Assembly: GCA_019416935.1 (NCBI GenBank)
Contig: DXWI01000002.1
Location: 62,001 to 126,000, forward strand
Source of the DNA: Clostridiales bacterium
GTDB lineage: Bacteria; Bacillota; Clostridia; Christensenellales; CAG-138
Length of the DNA stretch: 64,000 bases
Reading direction: 5' to 3'
Of this stretch, positions 24,675 to 33,542 are shown piece after piece. Made by a program: the position numbers and the translations under genes. Positions within the stretch are counted from its first letter, which is position 1. Every line of letters begins with the position of its first letter. The notes under the pieces are model-generated. The model was not told where the DNA came from and did not search any database. It saw only the letters and a list, made by a program, of their open reading frames with translations.

Positions 24675-25790
24675 ATGATGCGGCGGATATGGGCATGGTG
24701 CAAGGGGGAAGCGGTGCTCTGTATCGCGCTCCTGCTTTCGCTTTTTTCCATGCTGTTCGTGCCGCCGGACGCGGCCTATGCCGGCTATATCGATCCGGGG
24801 GTGCTCCTGCTGCTGTTCTCGCTGATGGCCGTGGTGCAGGGCTTTTTCAGGTGCAATCTGTTTCAGGTGCTGGCCGCACGGCTGCTCGCCGGCGAAAAGC
24901 CGCTGCGCCTGATCTGTCTGCTGCTGGTGCTGCTGCCGTTCTTTTTGTCGATGCTGGTCACGAACGACGTGGCGCTCATCGCGCTCGTTCCGTTTTCGTT
25001 TCTGGCGCTGCGCCTTTTGGGCGAGGAACGGCTTATGCTGCGCATCTCGGTTCTGCAAACGGTCGCGGCCAACCTCGGCAGCATGGCAACGCCCGTCGGC
25101 AACCCGCAAAACCTGTTTCTGCACGCCCACTATGCGCTGAGCGCCGGCGCGTTCTTCCGCGTGGTGCTGCCGTTCTCGCTTTTGAGCCTGCTGCTCGTCG
25201 GCGCGGGCGCGCTGTTCTCGGCCGGGCCGCAGACGGTACGGGTGCGGTTTGAAACGCCGGCGCGCATCGCGTCGCCATGGCGGCTCGGCGGCTATGTTTG
25301 CCTGTTCGGGCTCAGCCTGCTGTCGGTATTCCACGCGGTGCATCAGGCGGTTCCGGCCGCGGCGGTACTGCTGTTCCTGTTGCTGTTCGACCGGCCGCTG
25401 CTCCGGCGGATCGACTACGGTCTGTTGGCGACCTTCGTTTGCTTTTTCGTATTCTCCGGCAATCTCGGCCGCATCCATGCGGTGCGCGCGCTGCTCTCCG
25501 GTTTGCTCCAAAAGAACGCCCTGCTCACCGCCGTGCTGGCCAGCCAGTTCATCAGCAACGTCCCCGTGGCCATCCTGCTCTCGGGCTTCACGGCCGATTG
25601 GCCGGCGCTGCTCGCCGGCGTCAACATCGGCGGGCTCGGCACGCCGATCGCTTCGCTAGCCAGTCTCATCTCACTGCGCCTGTACCTCGGTGAGCCGGGG
25701 GCGCGTGCCGGCCGCTATCTCGCCGTGTTCACCGCCGTCAATGCGCTCTGTCTGCTGTTGCTGCTTGCCGCGGCGGCGCTGGTGCTGTGA
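24675..25790 (+). CDS. ArsB/NhaD-like (ion transporter superfamily) permease
   Basis: An integral membrane protein of 371 aa, almost wholly hydrophobic with about ten predicted segments. Hallmarks of the DASS/ArsB-NhaD fold are the two short re-entrant motifs: LVTNDVALIALVPF with GSMATPVGNPQNLFL in the first half, and ASQFISNVPVAILLSG with NIGGLGTPIASLASLISL in the second. The carried ion (citrate/dicarboxylate, arsenite or Na+/H+) cannot be read out. It is shorter than typical ArsB (~430 aa). The start is ATG 24675, the first of two adjacent ATGs behind GGGGAAAAG; the frame opens earlier, but that stretch precedes the promoter. Confidence 0.75.
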   Translation: MMRRIWAWCKGEAVLCIALLLSLFSMLFVPPDAAYAGYIDPGVLLLLFSLMAVVQGFFRCNLFQVLAARLLAGEKPLRLICLLLVLLPFFLSMLVTNDVALIALVPFSFLALRLLGEERLMLRISVLQTVAANLGSMATPVGNPQNLFLHAHYALSAGAFFRVVLPFSLLSLLLVGAGALFSAGPQTVRVRFETPARIASPWRLGGYVCLFGLSLLSVFHAVHQAVPAAAVLLFLLLFDRPLLRRIDYGLLATFVCFFVFSGNLGRIHAVRALLSGLLQKNALLTAVLASQFISNVPVAILLSGFTADWPALLAGVNIGGLGTPIASLASLISLRLYLGEPGARAGRYLAVFTAVNALCLLLLLAAAALVL

Positions 25791-25818
25791 GCGCACGGTA
25801 CAACGGCCGCCGCTTCGC

Positions 25819-25842
25819 GCTCCCAGCTGAGCTATACCCCCA
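25819..25842 (-). repeat. tRNA 5' fragment (D-arm half), copy 2
   Basis: On the minus strand GGGGGTATAGCTCAGCTGGG and the following AGC form the acceptor 5' strand and a full D-arm as in tRNA-Ala. The sequence then leaves the tRNA pattern: no T33, and no T-arm or acceptor 3' strand is found. It is a remnant, not a working tRNA. The surrounding 25791-26120 gap holds no gene. Confidence 0.6.
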
Positions 25843-25910
25843 GATTGTAAGAGAGTGCATATTTGATTTTAGGTTTTGAACTGCGGGGGGTACGTGACCG
25901 CTTCAACTGG

Positions 25911-25934
25911 GCTCCCAGCTGAGCTATACCTCCA
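25911..25934 (-). repeat. tRNA 5' fragment (D-arm half), copy 1
   Basis: 22 of 23 bases agree with the copy 92 bp further on. The spacing is about one tRNA plus a short spacer, so these look like the heads of two tandem tRNA genes whose 3' parts are gone. Confidence 0.6.
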
Positions 25935-26075
25935 TGTGTGGAGAACTGCTTGTAAACAAATTGTTCAGTATTCAGTTTCTGTGTGTACACGCTTGTGCTG
26001 GGCTCGCTCAGCGCTCTCCCCGCCGGTTTTGTGCCATGCGCGCCCAGCGCGCCTGCCCGACGCCAAAAAATTATT

Positions 26076-26108
26076 TTGCGGGGTATGCAGAAGAAGCGCA
26101 CCCCGCAA
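26076..26108 (-). terminator. Terminator after the vWA gene
   Basis: Stem TTGCGGGG/CCCCGCAA (26076-26083 with 26101-26108). On the minus strand it is followed by AATAATTTTTTGG. Confidence 0.75.
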
Positions 26109-26120
26109 AGCCCTTTTCGG

Positions 26121-26765
26121 TTACTTCCTGTTCCGGTAGTCCTCGTCGATGCGCTCTTTCCACGCCGCGGTCAGCGGCCGGTTTTCGCGAACGGAACGGA
26201 TGGCGTCGCCCACGGCCGCATAGTTGAGCTGCGTACCCTCGCTGTCGCTGTGATAGTTGACCGCCCGTTCCCGGTCGATGCCGAAGTGCGCGGCGGTCTC
26301 AACCGCGTCGATATTGGCGCCTAGAAACAAAAATTCCCAGCCATATTTTGCTTTTTGCCGTTCTATCATCTTCCTGACGTGGTCGGCGGTATAGATGCGG
26401 CTTGCATTCTCCTGCCCGTCGGTGGTGATGATAAACATCGTATGCGCCGGCACATCCTCGGCTCGCGCATACTTATGGACATTGCCGATGTGATGGATGG
26501 CGCCGCCGATCGCGTCGATCAAGGCGGTGCATCCCCCGACGGTATACTCCCCGTCCGTCATGTTCCTTACTTCCTGCAAATTCACCCTGTCGTGCAAAAC
26601 CTCGGTGCAATGATCGAACAGCACGGTGGATACGATGCATTCCCCGCGCAGCGCCTTCTGCTTTTGAATCATCGCGTTAAAACCGCCGATGGTGTCGCTC
26701 TCCAGCCCCGCCATGGAACCGCTCCGATCCAGAATAAAAACGAGCTCCGTCCTGTCGTTGTGCAT
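26121..26765 (-). CDS. vWA-domain protein, TerY-like
   Basis: A 214-aa cytoplasmic von Willebrand factor type A domain. The MIDAS motif DRSGS is at residues 13-17, the conserved Thr at GGCTALIDAIG, and the Asp at ITTDGQENASR. A MIDAS coordinates Mg2+ for protein-protein contacts. The C-terminus (EFLFLGANIDAVETAAHFGI, RPLTAAWKERI) matches small stand-alone vWA proteins of the TerY type. No tellurite-resistance genes are adjacent; instead it follows a macro-domain/HTH gene by 79 bp on the same strand. The start ATG 26765 (MHNDRTELVF) is preceded by AAAGGAAAGAGAGG; the upstream open frame overlaps the macro gene and is not coding. Confidence 0.8.
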   Translation of the reverse strand: MHNDRTELVFILDRSGSMAGLESDTIGGFNAMIQKQKALRGECIVSTVLFDHCTEVLHDRVNLQEVRNMTDGEYTVGGCTALIDAIGGAIHHIGNVHKYARAEDVPAHTMFIITTDGQENASRIYTADHVRKMIERQKAKYGWEFLFLGANIDAVETAAHFGIDRERAVNYHSDSEGTQLNYAAVGDAIRSVRENRPLTAAWKERIDEDYRNRK

Positions 26766-26844
26766 AGCAAAAAACCTCTCTTTCCTTTGATACCCTGATG
26801 GTAACACCGGAGGGGAGAGGTTTGGTCGCTTGGCAGGCGACACT

Positions 26845-27852
26845 TTACGCGCCGAGCAGACTTTGATCGAAGGCAAACAGCGCTTCATTGATTTCAAAGA
26901 TGCAATAGTTGCCCTTTGAAATAAAGTAGTCGATGATGATGTCAAACTTGTTGCTGCGGGAGAGCGCAAAGCCCGCCTTCGCAAGCAGTTCCCTCGTTTC
27001 GGCAGGGGACAGCTCCAAAGAAACGGCAAAGGCAATCGCCGTGGGCTTGCTGGGCTGATAATGCACGTCGCTGCGGATTTTGGAAAACAGCTTGCGATCG
27101 ATGTTCGCCTTCTTATAGCACTCGGCGTCGGTCATGCCCCTTTCATCAATCTTGCGCAGCAGCATCTGAGAAAAGCTCTCGTCCATCCGCCGGAGTCTGG
27201 CGTCAAGCTCCTCCTCGGCCGCCATGCCGGAGCACATTTCCGGTTCCTCCAACGGCGGCTTTTGACACATGGGCGCCATCATCGGCCGCATGCGGCGGCT
27301 CTCGCTCTGCAAATCGATATGCGCGGCCGCATACGCATCGTCTATGTATTGTGCGATATCCGCGAACAGTTTTTCGCCGATCCGGTAGGCCGCCTTATCG
27401 AAGACCACGATATAGACGGTCATATCGTTTTCAAGCAAAAATGCGCTGATGACGTCCACCGCCACCTGCAAAGCCCGATCCTTCGGATAGCCGTATACAC
27501 CGGAGGAGATCAGCGGAAAGGCAACCGTTTCGCAGTCGTGCGCCTTGGCCAGATGCAATGCGGTTCGGTAGCAGGACTCCAGTTGTTCCCTTTCATTGTG
27601 CTGCCCATCGACCCATCTCGGTCCGACCGCATGGATGACATAGCGGCATGGCAGGTTGTATGCCCCCGTGATTTTCGCGCTTCCCGTTTCACAGCCGCCC
27701 AGGGTTCTGCATTCCCTGGTTAAGCCCTCTCCGGCAGCCCGGTGGATACAGCCGTCCACCCCGCCGCCCCCGAGCAGCGAGGAATTGGCGGCGTTTACAA
27801 TCGCATCCACAGCCATTTGGGTGATGTCGTTTCGAACGATGTTCAGCGGCAT
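26845..27852 (-). CDS. Macro domain fused to a C-terminal HTH-like domain
   Basis: A 335-aa protein. Residues 1 to about 175 form a macro domain (ADP-ribose/O-acetyl-ADP-ribose binding or hydrolysis): VDAIVNAANSSLLGGGGVDG, IHRAAGEGLTRECR, ITGAYNLPCRYVIHAVGP and the phosphate loop ISSGVYGYP. After a Met/Pro-rich linker comes a helical region (DESFSQMLLRKIDERGMTDAE to the end) resembling an XRE-type HTH with KANIDRKLFSKIRSD as recognition segment. Enzymatic action on ADP-ribose adducts is known for the domain; the target here is unknown. ATG 27852 follows ACGGAGGAG. It probably forms a two-gene unit with the vWA gene. Confidence 0.85.
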   Translation of the reverse strand: MPLNIVRNDITQMAVDAIVNAANSSLLGGGGVDGCIHRAAGEGLTRECRTLGGCETGSAKITGAYNLPCRYVIHAVGPRWVDGQHNEREQLESCYRTALHLAKAHDCETVAFPLISSGVYGYPKDRALQVAVDVISAFLLENDMTVYIVVFDKAAYRIGEKLFADIAQYIDDAYAAAHIDLQSESRRMRPMMAPMCQKPPLEEPEMCSGMAAEEELDARLRRMDESFSQMLLRKIDERGMTDAECYKKANIDRKLFSKIRSDVHYQPSKPTAIAFAVSLELSPAETRELLAKAGFALSRSNKFDIIIDYFISKGNYCIFEINEALFAFDQSLLGA

Positions 27853-27890
27853 GGTATTCTCCTCCGTTTCGGAATGTCAGCGATCACGGT

Positions 27891-28655
27891 TCATTTCGTG
27901 CCGTCCGGCCGGTCGCCCAGATAGTAGCGCGGCTTGCCCCGCGAGGCCTTTTTGTACTCGATCGCCCCTGTCGGGCAGGCCGAGATGCAGGCCATGCAGT
28001 GCGTGCAGTTCCCGTTCCAAACGGGCCGCCCCTCGCACAGGCGAATATTCTCCAGCGGACACAGCGCCGCGCAGCGGCCGCAGCCGGTGCAATTCTCCGT
28101 TGTATAAAACCCGCCGTCGTGCACCACCGCGGCATAGAACACCGGGTTCACCGCGCCGCTGAGCAGGCGGTCCATCAGTCCGGCGCGCCGCAAAGGGAAC
28201 GGCTGCCCCGTCCGGACGGCGTCCGCCGCCGCATCGATGACCGGCTCCGCCGCCCGCAGAATGCGCCGCGCCTCCTCCGCCTCCGGCACCGGGAACATGG
28301 CGATATAGTTTTCCGGCATCACGACCGGCAGCAGCCCGCGAAAGGCCAGCCCCTTTTGCCGGCAGAGCCGCTCTGCATCGGCGGCTGCATTGCCCGCGCC
28401 ATCGCCGCAGGTGAGCACGAAATATGCGTCGCGGCTGCCGGAGAACGACGCGGTCTCCAAAAACGCGCGTACAATGCGCGGCATGCGCCATGCGTACGTG
28501 GGCGTCACGAACACATACGGCGCCTCAGAGGCAAACACACCGGGCGTTTTCTGCCGGATATACGTATGGACGGATACAACCGTGTCGCCCAGCGCCGCGC
28601 CCAGCCGGTTTGCCGCATACCGGCTGTTGCCGGTTCCGGTAAAATACAGAATCAT
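27891..28655 (-). CDS. EFR1-type flavodoxin-ferredoxin fusion protein
   Basis: A 254-aa electron-transfer protein. An N-terminal flavodoxin-like half starts MILYFTGTGNSRYAANRLG with the phosphate-loop pattern TGTGNS. A C-terminal bacterial ferredoxin half carries two 4Fe-4S motifs, CTGCGRCAALCP and CTHCMACISACP. Such EFR1-family proteins are common in anaerobic Bacillota; their partners are not known. ATG 28655 follows GAGGAG. It lies 38 bp before the macro gene and 48 bp after the HAD gene, so HAD-EFR1-macro-vWA may be one transcript, although the functions do not obviously connect. Confidence 0.87.
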   Translation of the reverse strand: MILYFTGTGNSRYAANRLGAALGDTVVSVHTYIRQKTPGVFASEAPYVFVTPTYAWRMPRIVRAFLETASFSGSRDAYFVLTCGDGAGNAAADAERLCRQKGLAFRGLLPVVMPENYIAMFPVPEAEEARRILRAAEPVIDAAADAVRTGQPFPLRRAGLMDRLLSGAVNPVFYAAVVHDGGFYTTENCTGCGRCAALCPLENIRLCEGRPVWNGNCTHCMACISACPTGAIEYKKASRGKPRYYLGDRPDGTK

Positions 28656-28703
28656 GCTTCTTCTCCTCTTCTTGTTCCCGGTTGCCGTTCGCTCGCGCCG
28701 CTC

Positions 28704-29435
28704 TCATTCCAGCGTTTGTGCAAACGCCATCAAATCTTCAAAGCTGCCCCGACAAAACGGCGTAATGTCCATGCCGTATTCGTTTTCGAGATAATCCGTA
28801 ACCAGATAGCCGGAGAGTCCGGCTTTGAGCGCGGACATATCGTCCGACGGATTGTTGCCGATCATGAGGCAGGTTTCCGGCGCGCGGCCGAGCCGCGCGA
28901 GAATCTCCGTATAGTAGGCCGGGTTGGGCTTGCAGTAGCGGCTGTTGTCATACGTCGTGATGCCGTCAAAATCCGCCGGGGTCAGCCCGATCCAGCCGAG
29001 GCGGGTTTCCACGGCCACCGGCGGAAACAGCGGGTTTGTCGCGAGGTACACCGTGCGCTGCCGTTCGCCGCGCAGCAGCCCGAGCAGAACGCGCACATCC
29101 CGCTCCCGCCCCGAAGCTGCCGGATCGAGCACGCGGCGAACCGCATCAAATGCCCCACCGTAAAAGCCCTCGAGCGCGGGCTCCAGCGCGCGCACGCCCT
29201 CGCCCAACTCCCCCGCAAACACCGTCCAGAACCGCTCGCGGTTCGTCGCGCCGCCGTCGTTTTGGATCATGGCCTTGACGCCGTGCATCAGCGCACCCAG
29301 CAGCGCGCGGGCGTCGCGATAGCCATAACCGGCCAGAAACCGCGCCAAATCCGAGAAATATGCATCGATGAACGCCTGCTGCTCCATGGGGATCAGCGTC
29401 CCGTCCAGATCGATGAGAATCGTATCCTTCTGCAT
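28704..29435 (-). CDS. HAD-superfamily hydrolase
   Basis: A phosphatase-like protein of 243 aa. Motif I DLDGTL (nucleophile Asp near residue 9), motif II YLATNP, a lysine at YCKPNP and motif IV IGNNPSDDM. A helical C1-type cap lies between motifs I and II. Small-molecule phosphatase activity is likely; the substrate is unknown. ATG 29435 follows AAAAGGAG. It stands directly downstream of the glycogen-operon terminator. Confidence 0.85.
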   Translation of the reverse strand: MQKDTILIDLDGTLIPMEQQAFIDAYFSDLARFLAGYGYRDARALLGALMHGVKAMIQNDGGATNRERFWTVFAGELGEGVRALEPALEGFYGGAFDAVRRVLDPAASGRERDVRVLLGLLRGERQRTVYLATNPLFPPVAVETRLGWIGLTPADFDGITTYDNSRYCKPNPAYYTEILARLGRAPETCLMIGNNPSDDMSALKAGLSGYLVTDYLENEYGMDITPFCRGSFEDLMAFAQTLE

Positions 29436-29503
29436 CCGTCAAAAGCTCCTTTTCGTTCTTTCGCCTCAAGCGTCGGCCCCTCTGCGCATGCGGGCTTCCT
29501 GAT

Positions 29504-29527
29504 AAAAAGCCGGCGCTAAGCGCCGGC
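29504..29527 (-). terminator. Terminator of the glycogen operon
   Basis: Stem GCCGGCGCT/AGCGCCGGC (29509-29517 with 29519-29527), then TTTTT on the minus strand (29504-29508). Confidence 0.8.
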
Positions 29528-29629
29528 GCAGCCTGCTGAAATGTCCCGTTGCCCTCGGTCCGCGCATCGAAATCGCCGTACGATCCCGGTTTCAATGCCA
29601 CCAGCGGCGGCCAATGCAGCGGTATGGCG

Positions 29630-31105
29630 CTATTCGGCATTCTTTCCTTTCTTGCCGCGCTTTTTCGCGTCGCCGGAGAGCAGTGTGTACAGCGCAAGGT
29701 ACTGCTTTGCCGAAGCGGCCCATCCGAAATCCGCCTCCATGCCGCGGCGCACCAGCCGCTGCCACATGGGCCGGTCCTCATAATAGTATTGTACGGCGCG
29801 CTCGAGCACAAAGAGCATCTCGTGCGCGTTGTAGTTGGCGAACGAAAACCCGGTGCCCTCGTCCGTATATTTGTTGTAGGGGAGCACGCTGTCCTTGAGT
29901 CCGCCCGTCTCCCGAACGACCGGCACGGAGCCGTAGCGCAGCGCGATCATCTGCGACAGGCCGCAGGGCTCAAACTGCGACGGCATCAAAAACAGATCGC
30001 TGCCGGCATAGACCCGGTGCGCGAGCCCCTCATTCAGGCCGATATAGGTGCCCACCTGACCGGGATACCGCCACGCCGCCCAGTTGAGCAGGTCGACAAA
30101 CCGCCGGTCGCCGTCGCCGAGCAGCACGAGCTGCACGTCCATGCGCAGGATGTCGGAGAACACGCGCTCCACCAGATCCAGTCCCTTTTGCGGCGTAAGG
30201 CGGGAGATCATCGCGATCACCGGCACCTCCGGCCGCTCGAACAGGCGCATCTCCCGCTGGAGCAGCGTCTTCTGCATCGCCTTGCCCGCCATATCGTCCG
30301 GCCCGTAATGGTATTCGAGAAAGCGGTCGGTCGCCGGGTCATAAACCGTGCGGTCGATGCCGTTCAAAATGCCGGACACCGCCTCGCCGCGTGCGCGGAG
30401 CAGGCCGTCTAGGCGCTCGCCGTAGTAGGCCGTGCGAATTTCGGCAGCGTAGGTCGGGCTGACGGTGTTGATATGGTCGGCAAACACCAGTCCCGCCTTC
30501 ATGCAGCTCAGCGCCCCATAAAACTCCAGATAGTCCGGCGTGAACAGCCGCTCGTCAAAGCCGAGCTTTGCGTTCATCGCCCGCCAGTCGAACAGGCCCT
30601 GATAGCGCAGATTGTGGATGGAAAACACGATGCGCATGCGGCCGAGGCGCGCATCCTCGAGATACTGCGTGCGCAGCATCGCCGCGAGAAGCCCCGTCTG
30701 CCAATCGTTCAGATGCAGAACGTCCGGATAAAAATCGATGTGCCGGCACATCTCTGCCACCGCGCGGCAGAAGAACGCGAACCGATATCCCTCCTGCAGG
30801 CCGTCGCCATAGATGGCGTCACCGCCGAACATCTCCTCGTTGTCCACAAAATAATAGGTCACGCCCTGATCGGTCAGCGTTTCGATGGCGCAGTACATGC
30901 TGCGGCTGCCGAACAGCACCGCATACTCCGCCACGCGCTCCATGCGCGCCCGCCAGTACGCATCGATGCGCCGGTATTTCGGCAGCACCACGCGGACGTC
31001 GGCGCCCTGCCGGTTGAGCTCCACGGGCAGCGAGCCGGCAACATCGGCCAGACCGCCCGTCTTGATGAACGGTACGCACTCGCTGGCCACATACAGAACC
31101 TTCAT
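29630..31105 (-). CDS. glgA: Glycogen synthase (ADP-glucose)
   Basis: A GT5 glucosyltransferase extending alpha-1,4-glucan from ADP-glucose. The 491-aa length is typical. The ADP-glucose-binding KTGGLADVAGSLP lies near residue 15, VLHLNDWQTGLL follows, and ISRLTPQKGLDLV and PSQFEPCGLSQMIALRYGSV make up the C-terminal donor site. Start ATG 31105 (MKVLYVASE) has GGAG 6 nt upstream; an in-frame ATG 21 bp earlier does not. It is last gene of glgBCDA, 39 bp after glgD. Confidence 0.95.
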   Translation of the reverse strand: MKVLYVASECVPFIKTGGLADVAGSLPVELNRQGADVRVVLPKYRRIDAYWRARMERVAEYAVLFGSRSMYCAIETLTDQGVTYYFVDNEEMFGGDAIYGDGLQEGYRFAFFCRAVAEMCRHIDFYPDVLHLNDWQTGLLAAMLRTQYLEDARLGRMRIVFSIHNLRYQGLFDWRAMNAKLGFDERLFTPDYLEFYGALSCMKAGLVFADHINTVSPTYAAEIRTAYYGERLDGLLRARGEAVSGILNGIDRTVYDPATDRFLEYHYGPDDMAGKAMQKTLLQREMRLFERPEVPVIAMISRLTPQKGLDLVERVFSDILRMDVQLVLLGDGDRRFVDLLNWAAWRYPGQVGTYIGLNEGLAHRVYAGSDLFLMPSQFEPCGLSQMIALRYGSVPVVRETGGLKDSVLPYNKYTDEGTGFSFANYNAHEMLFVLERAVQYYYEDRPMWQRLVRRGMEADFGWAASAKQYLALYTLLSGDAKKRGKKGKNAE

Positions 31106-31144
31106 AGAGTCTCCGTTTCCTGTCATACAGACATCGCTTTTCGC

Positions 31145-32269
31145 TCAGACGGTCGTATTTTTCTTCAGAATGATCGGGAAGCTGTCGTAGCCGATCAGCG
31201 TTCGCCCGTCGCGAATGGTCACGCCCTTGTCGAGCACCACATGATCGAGCGAACAGCCGTCTCCGATCGTGACGCCCTGCATGATGATGGAGTTTTTCAC
31301 CACGCTGCCCCGACCGACCGTAACGCCGCGGAACAGCACGCTTTCCTCCACCGCGCCCTGAATGTTGCAGCCGTCCGCCAGGATCGCGTTTTTCACGGAC
31401 GCTTCCGCGCCGTAGCGCGTGCTCAGCTCATCCTTGACCTTCGTGTAGACCGGATGCGCCGGATTGAACAGATCGGCCCGCACGGCGGGGTCGAGCAAGG
31501 CCATGTTGTGCCGGAAATAGTTGCCGGCGGAATCGAGCCTTGCCACATAGCCGTCGTAGCGGCAGCCGTAAATTTTGAGCGAGCTGCATTTTTTGAGCAG
31601 CACATCCCGCGTGAACTCGTACTCGCCGCGCGAAAACGCTTCCTCGACAAGATATTCGAGCAGCAGCCGGTCCATGATCATGACGTCGCAGCTTCGGCAA
31701 TTCGTGCGCGGCCGGTAGGGATTGAGCTCCATCTCGGTGATGCGGCCGGCTCCGTCCATGAGCAATCTGAGATCATCGTTCTGCTCGTCCGGGTCGAAAT
31801 CGCTCTCCTCGTTGTACAGGATCGTGATGTCCGCGCCGGTATGCACATGCTGCTCATACATGTCGTCGAACGTGGTGTTGAAGATCGTGTGGCTGCCGGT
31901 GAGGATCACATACTGCTGCGTGCAGCGCCGCACATAGCCCATGCAGGAGCGGAACGCGTCCACCGAGCCGCGGTAGAGGCCCGTGTTCTCCTTGGTCATG
32001 AACGGCGGCAGGATAAACAGGCCCTCGCGCTTGCGCCTCAGATCCCATTCCTTTCCGGCTCCGAGATGATCCATCAATGAATGGTAGTTCTTCTGGGTGA
32101 TGAGCCCCACGCACGTCACGCCCGTATTCACCATATTGGACAGGATAAAGTCGATACAGCGGTAACGGCCGCCGAAGGGAACCGCCGCCACCGCACGCGA
32201 CAGGGTGAGATCGCGCAGGCGCGGGTTGATCTCTCCGGTGTAGATGAGTCCAAACGCATTGCTGATCAT
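31145..32269 (-). CDS. glgD: GlgD, regulatory subunit of glucose-1-phosphate adenylyltransferase
   Basis: A GlgC paralogue of about 374 aa, found in Bacillota, where GlgC and GlgD form a heteromeric ADP-glucose pyrophosphorylase. The catalytic loop is degenerate: where GlgC has LAGGQGSRL this protein reads LIYTGEINPRLRDLT, the usual GlgD state. PFGGRYRCIDFILSNMVNTG and a C-terminal left-handed beta-helix (VGRGSVVKNSIIMQG) are kept. It starts at ATG 32269, overlapping the glgC stop by 4 bp (ATGA), and is translationally coupled to it. Confidence 0.93.
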   Translation of the reverse strand: MISNAFGLIYTGEINPRLRDLTLSRAVAAVPFGGRYRCIDFILSNMVNTGVTCVGLITQKNYHSLMDHLGAGKEWDLRRKREGLFILPPFMTKENTGLYRGSVDAFRSCMGYVRRCTQQYVILTGSHTIFNTTFDDMYEQHVHTGADITILYNEESDFDPDEQNDDLRLLMDGAGRITEMELNPYRPRTNCRSCDVMIMDRLLLEYLVEEAFSRGEYEFTRDVLLKKCSSLKIYGCRYDGYVARLDSAGNYFRHNMALLDPAVRADLFNPAHPVYTKVKDELSTRYGAEASVKNAILADGCNIQGAVEESVLFRGVTVGRGSVVKNSIIMQGVTIGDGCSLDHVVLDKGVTIRDGRTLIGYDSFPIILKKNTTV

Positions 32270-33492
32270 TGCTCGTCCCCTCCTTCGCTGCCCGCGCCGG
32301 TCGCCACCGTGCCGCACGGCAGGTATGCGCCGTTGCAGATGCAGATATCGTTGCCGACAAGCGTGATGTCGCCCGTCAGCCGGTTGTCCACAACCTCGCC
32401 CTCGCGCAGCGCGCCGCCGATGACCGCGCCGCTGCCGATCCGCGCGTTTTCACCGATGATCGCCTTGTGTACGCGCGCATTCTCTCCGATCACCGCGCCG
32501 GGAAACACCACCGAATCGACCACCTCGGCGCCCCTGCCGATCTGTACGCCGGCAAAGAGCACGCTGTGCTCGACGCGGCCCTCCACAACGCCGCCCTCGG
32601 TCACAAGGCTTCTGTCGATATGCGCCTCTGCGCCCACATAATGCGGCGGCATGACCGGGTTGCGGCTATAGATACGCCAGCTCGGATCGTTCAGTTCGAT
32701 CTTCGGCGGCTCGGAGAGCAGATCCATGTTCGCCTCCCAGAGGCTCTGCACGGTACCGACGTCCTTCCAGTATCCCTCGAACGAATATGCATACATCGGC
32801 ACGTCGGCAGCGAGCATCCCGGGGATGATATTCTTGCCGAAATCATGCTCCGAATGCGGGTCGCGGTCGTCCTGCTCCATGTATGCCTTGAGCACTGGCC
32901 AGTTGAAGATGTAGATGCCCATAGAAGCGTTGTTCGATTCCGGGTGCTTCGGCTTCTCGGTAAACTTCGTAATGCGGCCGCGCGCGTCGGTGCTCATGAT
33001 GCCAAAGCGGTGCGCCTCCTCCATGGGTACCGGCAGCACGGCGATCGTGGCCGCGGCCTCCTTGCGGATGTGGAAGCGAAGCATCTCCGCATAGTTCATC
33101 TTATAGATATGGTCGCCGGAAAGGATCAGCACATAATCCGGTTGGTACTGGTCCACAAACTCCCGGTTCTGATAAATCGCGTTGGCCGTGCCGGAATACC
33201 ACTTCCCGTCGCTTCCGGTCACATACGGAGGCAGCACGAACACGCCGCCGTTCAGGCGGTCGAGGTCCCAGTGCTGGCCGGTGCCGATATAGGAGTTGAG
33301 CGCCAGCGGGCGGTACTGCGTCAGCACGCCCACGGTGTCAATATCCGAGTTAACACAGTTGCTCAGCGGGAAATCGATGATCCGATACTTCCCGCCATAG
33401 GGTACGGCTGGTTTTGCCATGTTGGAGGTGAGTACGCCCAGACGGCTCCCCTGCCCACCAGCCAGAAGCATTGCTACGATCTTCTTTTTCAT
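32266..33492 (-). CDS. glgC: Glucose-1-phosphate adenylyltransferase, catalytic subunit
   Basis: Makes ADP-glucose from ATP and glucose-1-phosphate, the committed step of glycogen synthesis. The 408-aa protein has the nucleotide loop LLAGGQGSRLGVLT, substrate region VPYGGKYRIIDFPLSNCVNS, GTANAIYQN and the glucose-phosphate site IFNWPVLKAYM. The C-terminal hexapeptide beta-helix includes VVFPGAVIGENARVHKAIIG. ATG 33492 has AAAGGATG upstream. It lies 50 bp after glgB and overlaps glgD. Confidence 0.96.
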   Translation of the reverse strand: MKKKIVAMLLAGGQGSRLGVLTSNMAKPAVPYGGKYRIIDFPLSNCVNSDIDTVGVLTQYRPLALNSYIGTGQHWDLDRLNGGVFVLPPYVTGSDGKWYSGTANAIYQNREFVDQYQPDYVLILSGDHIYKMNYAEMLRFHIRKEAAATIAVLPVPMEEAHRFGIMSTDARGRITKFTEKPKHPESNNASMGIYIFNWPVLKAYMEQDDRDPHSEHDFGKNIIPGMLAADVPMYAYSFEGYWKDVGTVQSLWEANMDLLSEPPKIELNDPSWRIYSRNPVMPPHYVGAEAHIDRSLVTEGGVVEGRVEHSVLFAGVQIGRGAEVVDSVVFPGAVIGENARVHKAIIGENARIGSGAVIGGALREGEVVDNRLTGDITLVGNDICICNGAYLPCGTVATGAGSEGGDEQ

Positions 33493-33542
33493 GACTGCAT
33501 CCTTTCATATGATTTCCGTGTTTGCCGCGCGGCGGCCGGATA

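Noticed and set aside
25832..26101. 89-codon minus-strand frame containing GGIAQLG
   Set aside because: Translation of tRNA remnant sequence; such peptides are a known misannotation over tRNA genes.
29530..29640. ATG with AAAGGAAAG just inside the glgA end, opening a frame MPNSAIPLH
   Set aside because: The frame runs through the glg terminator and antisense-like into the HAD gene; no protein character.
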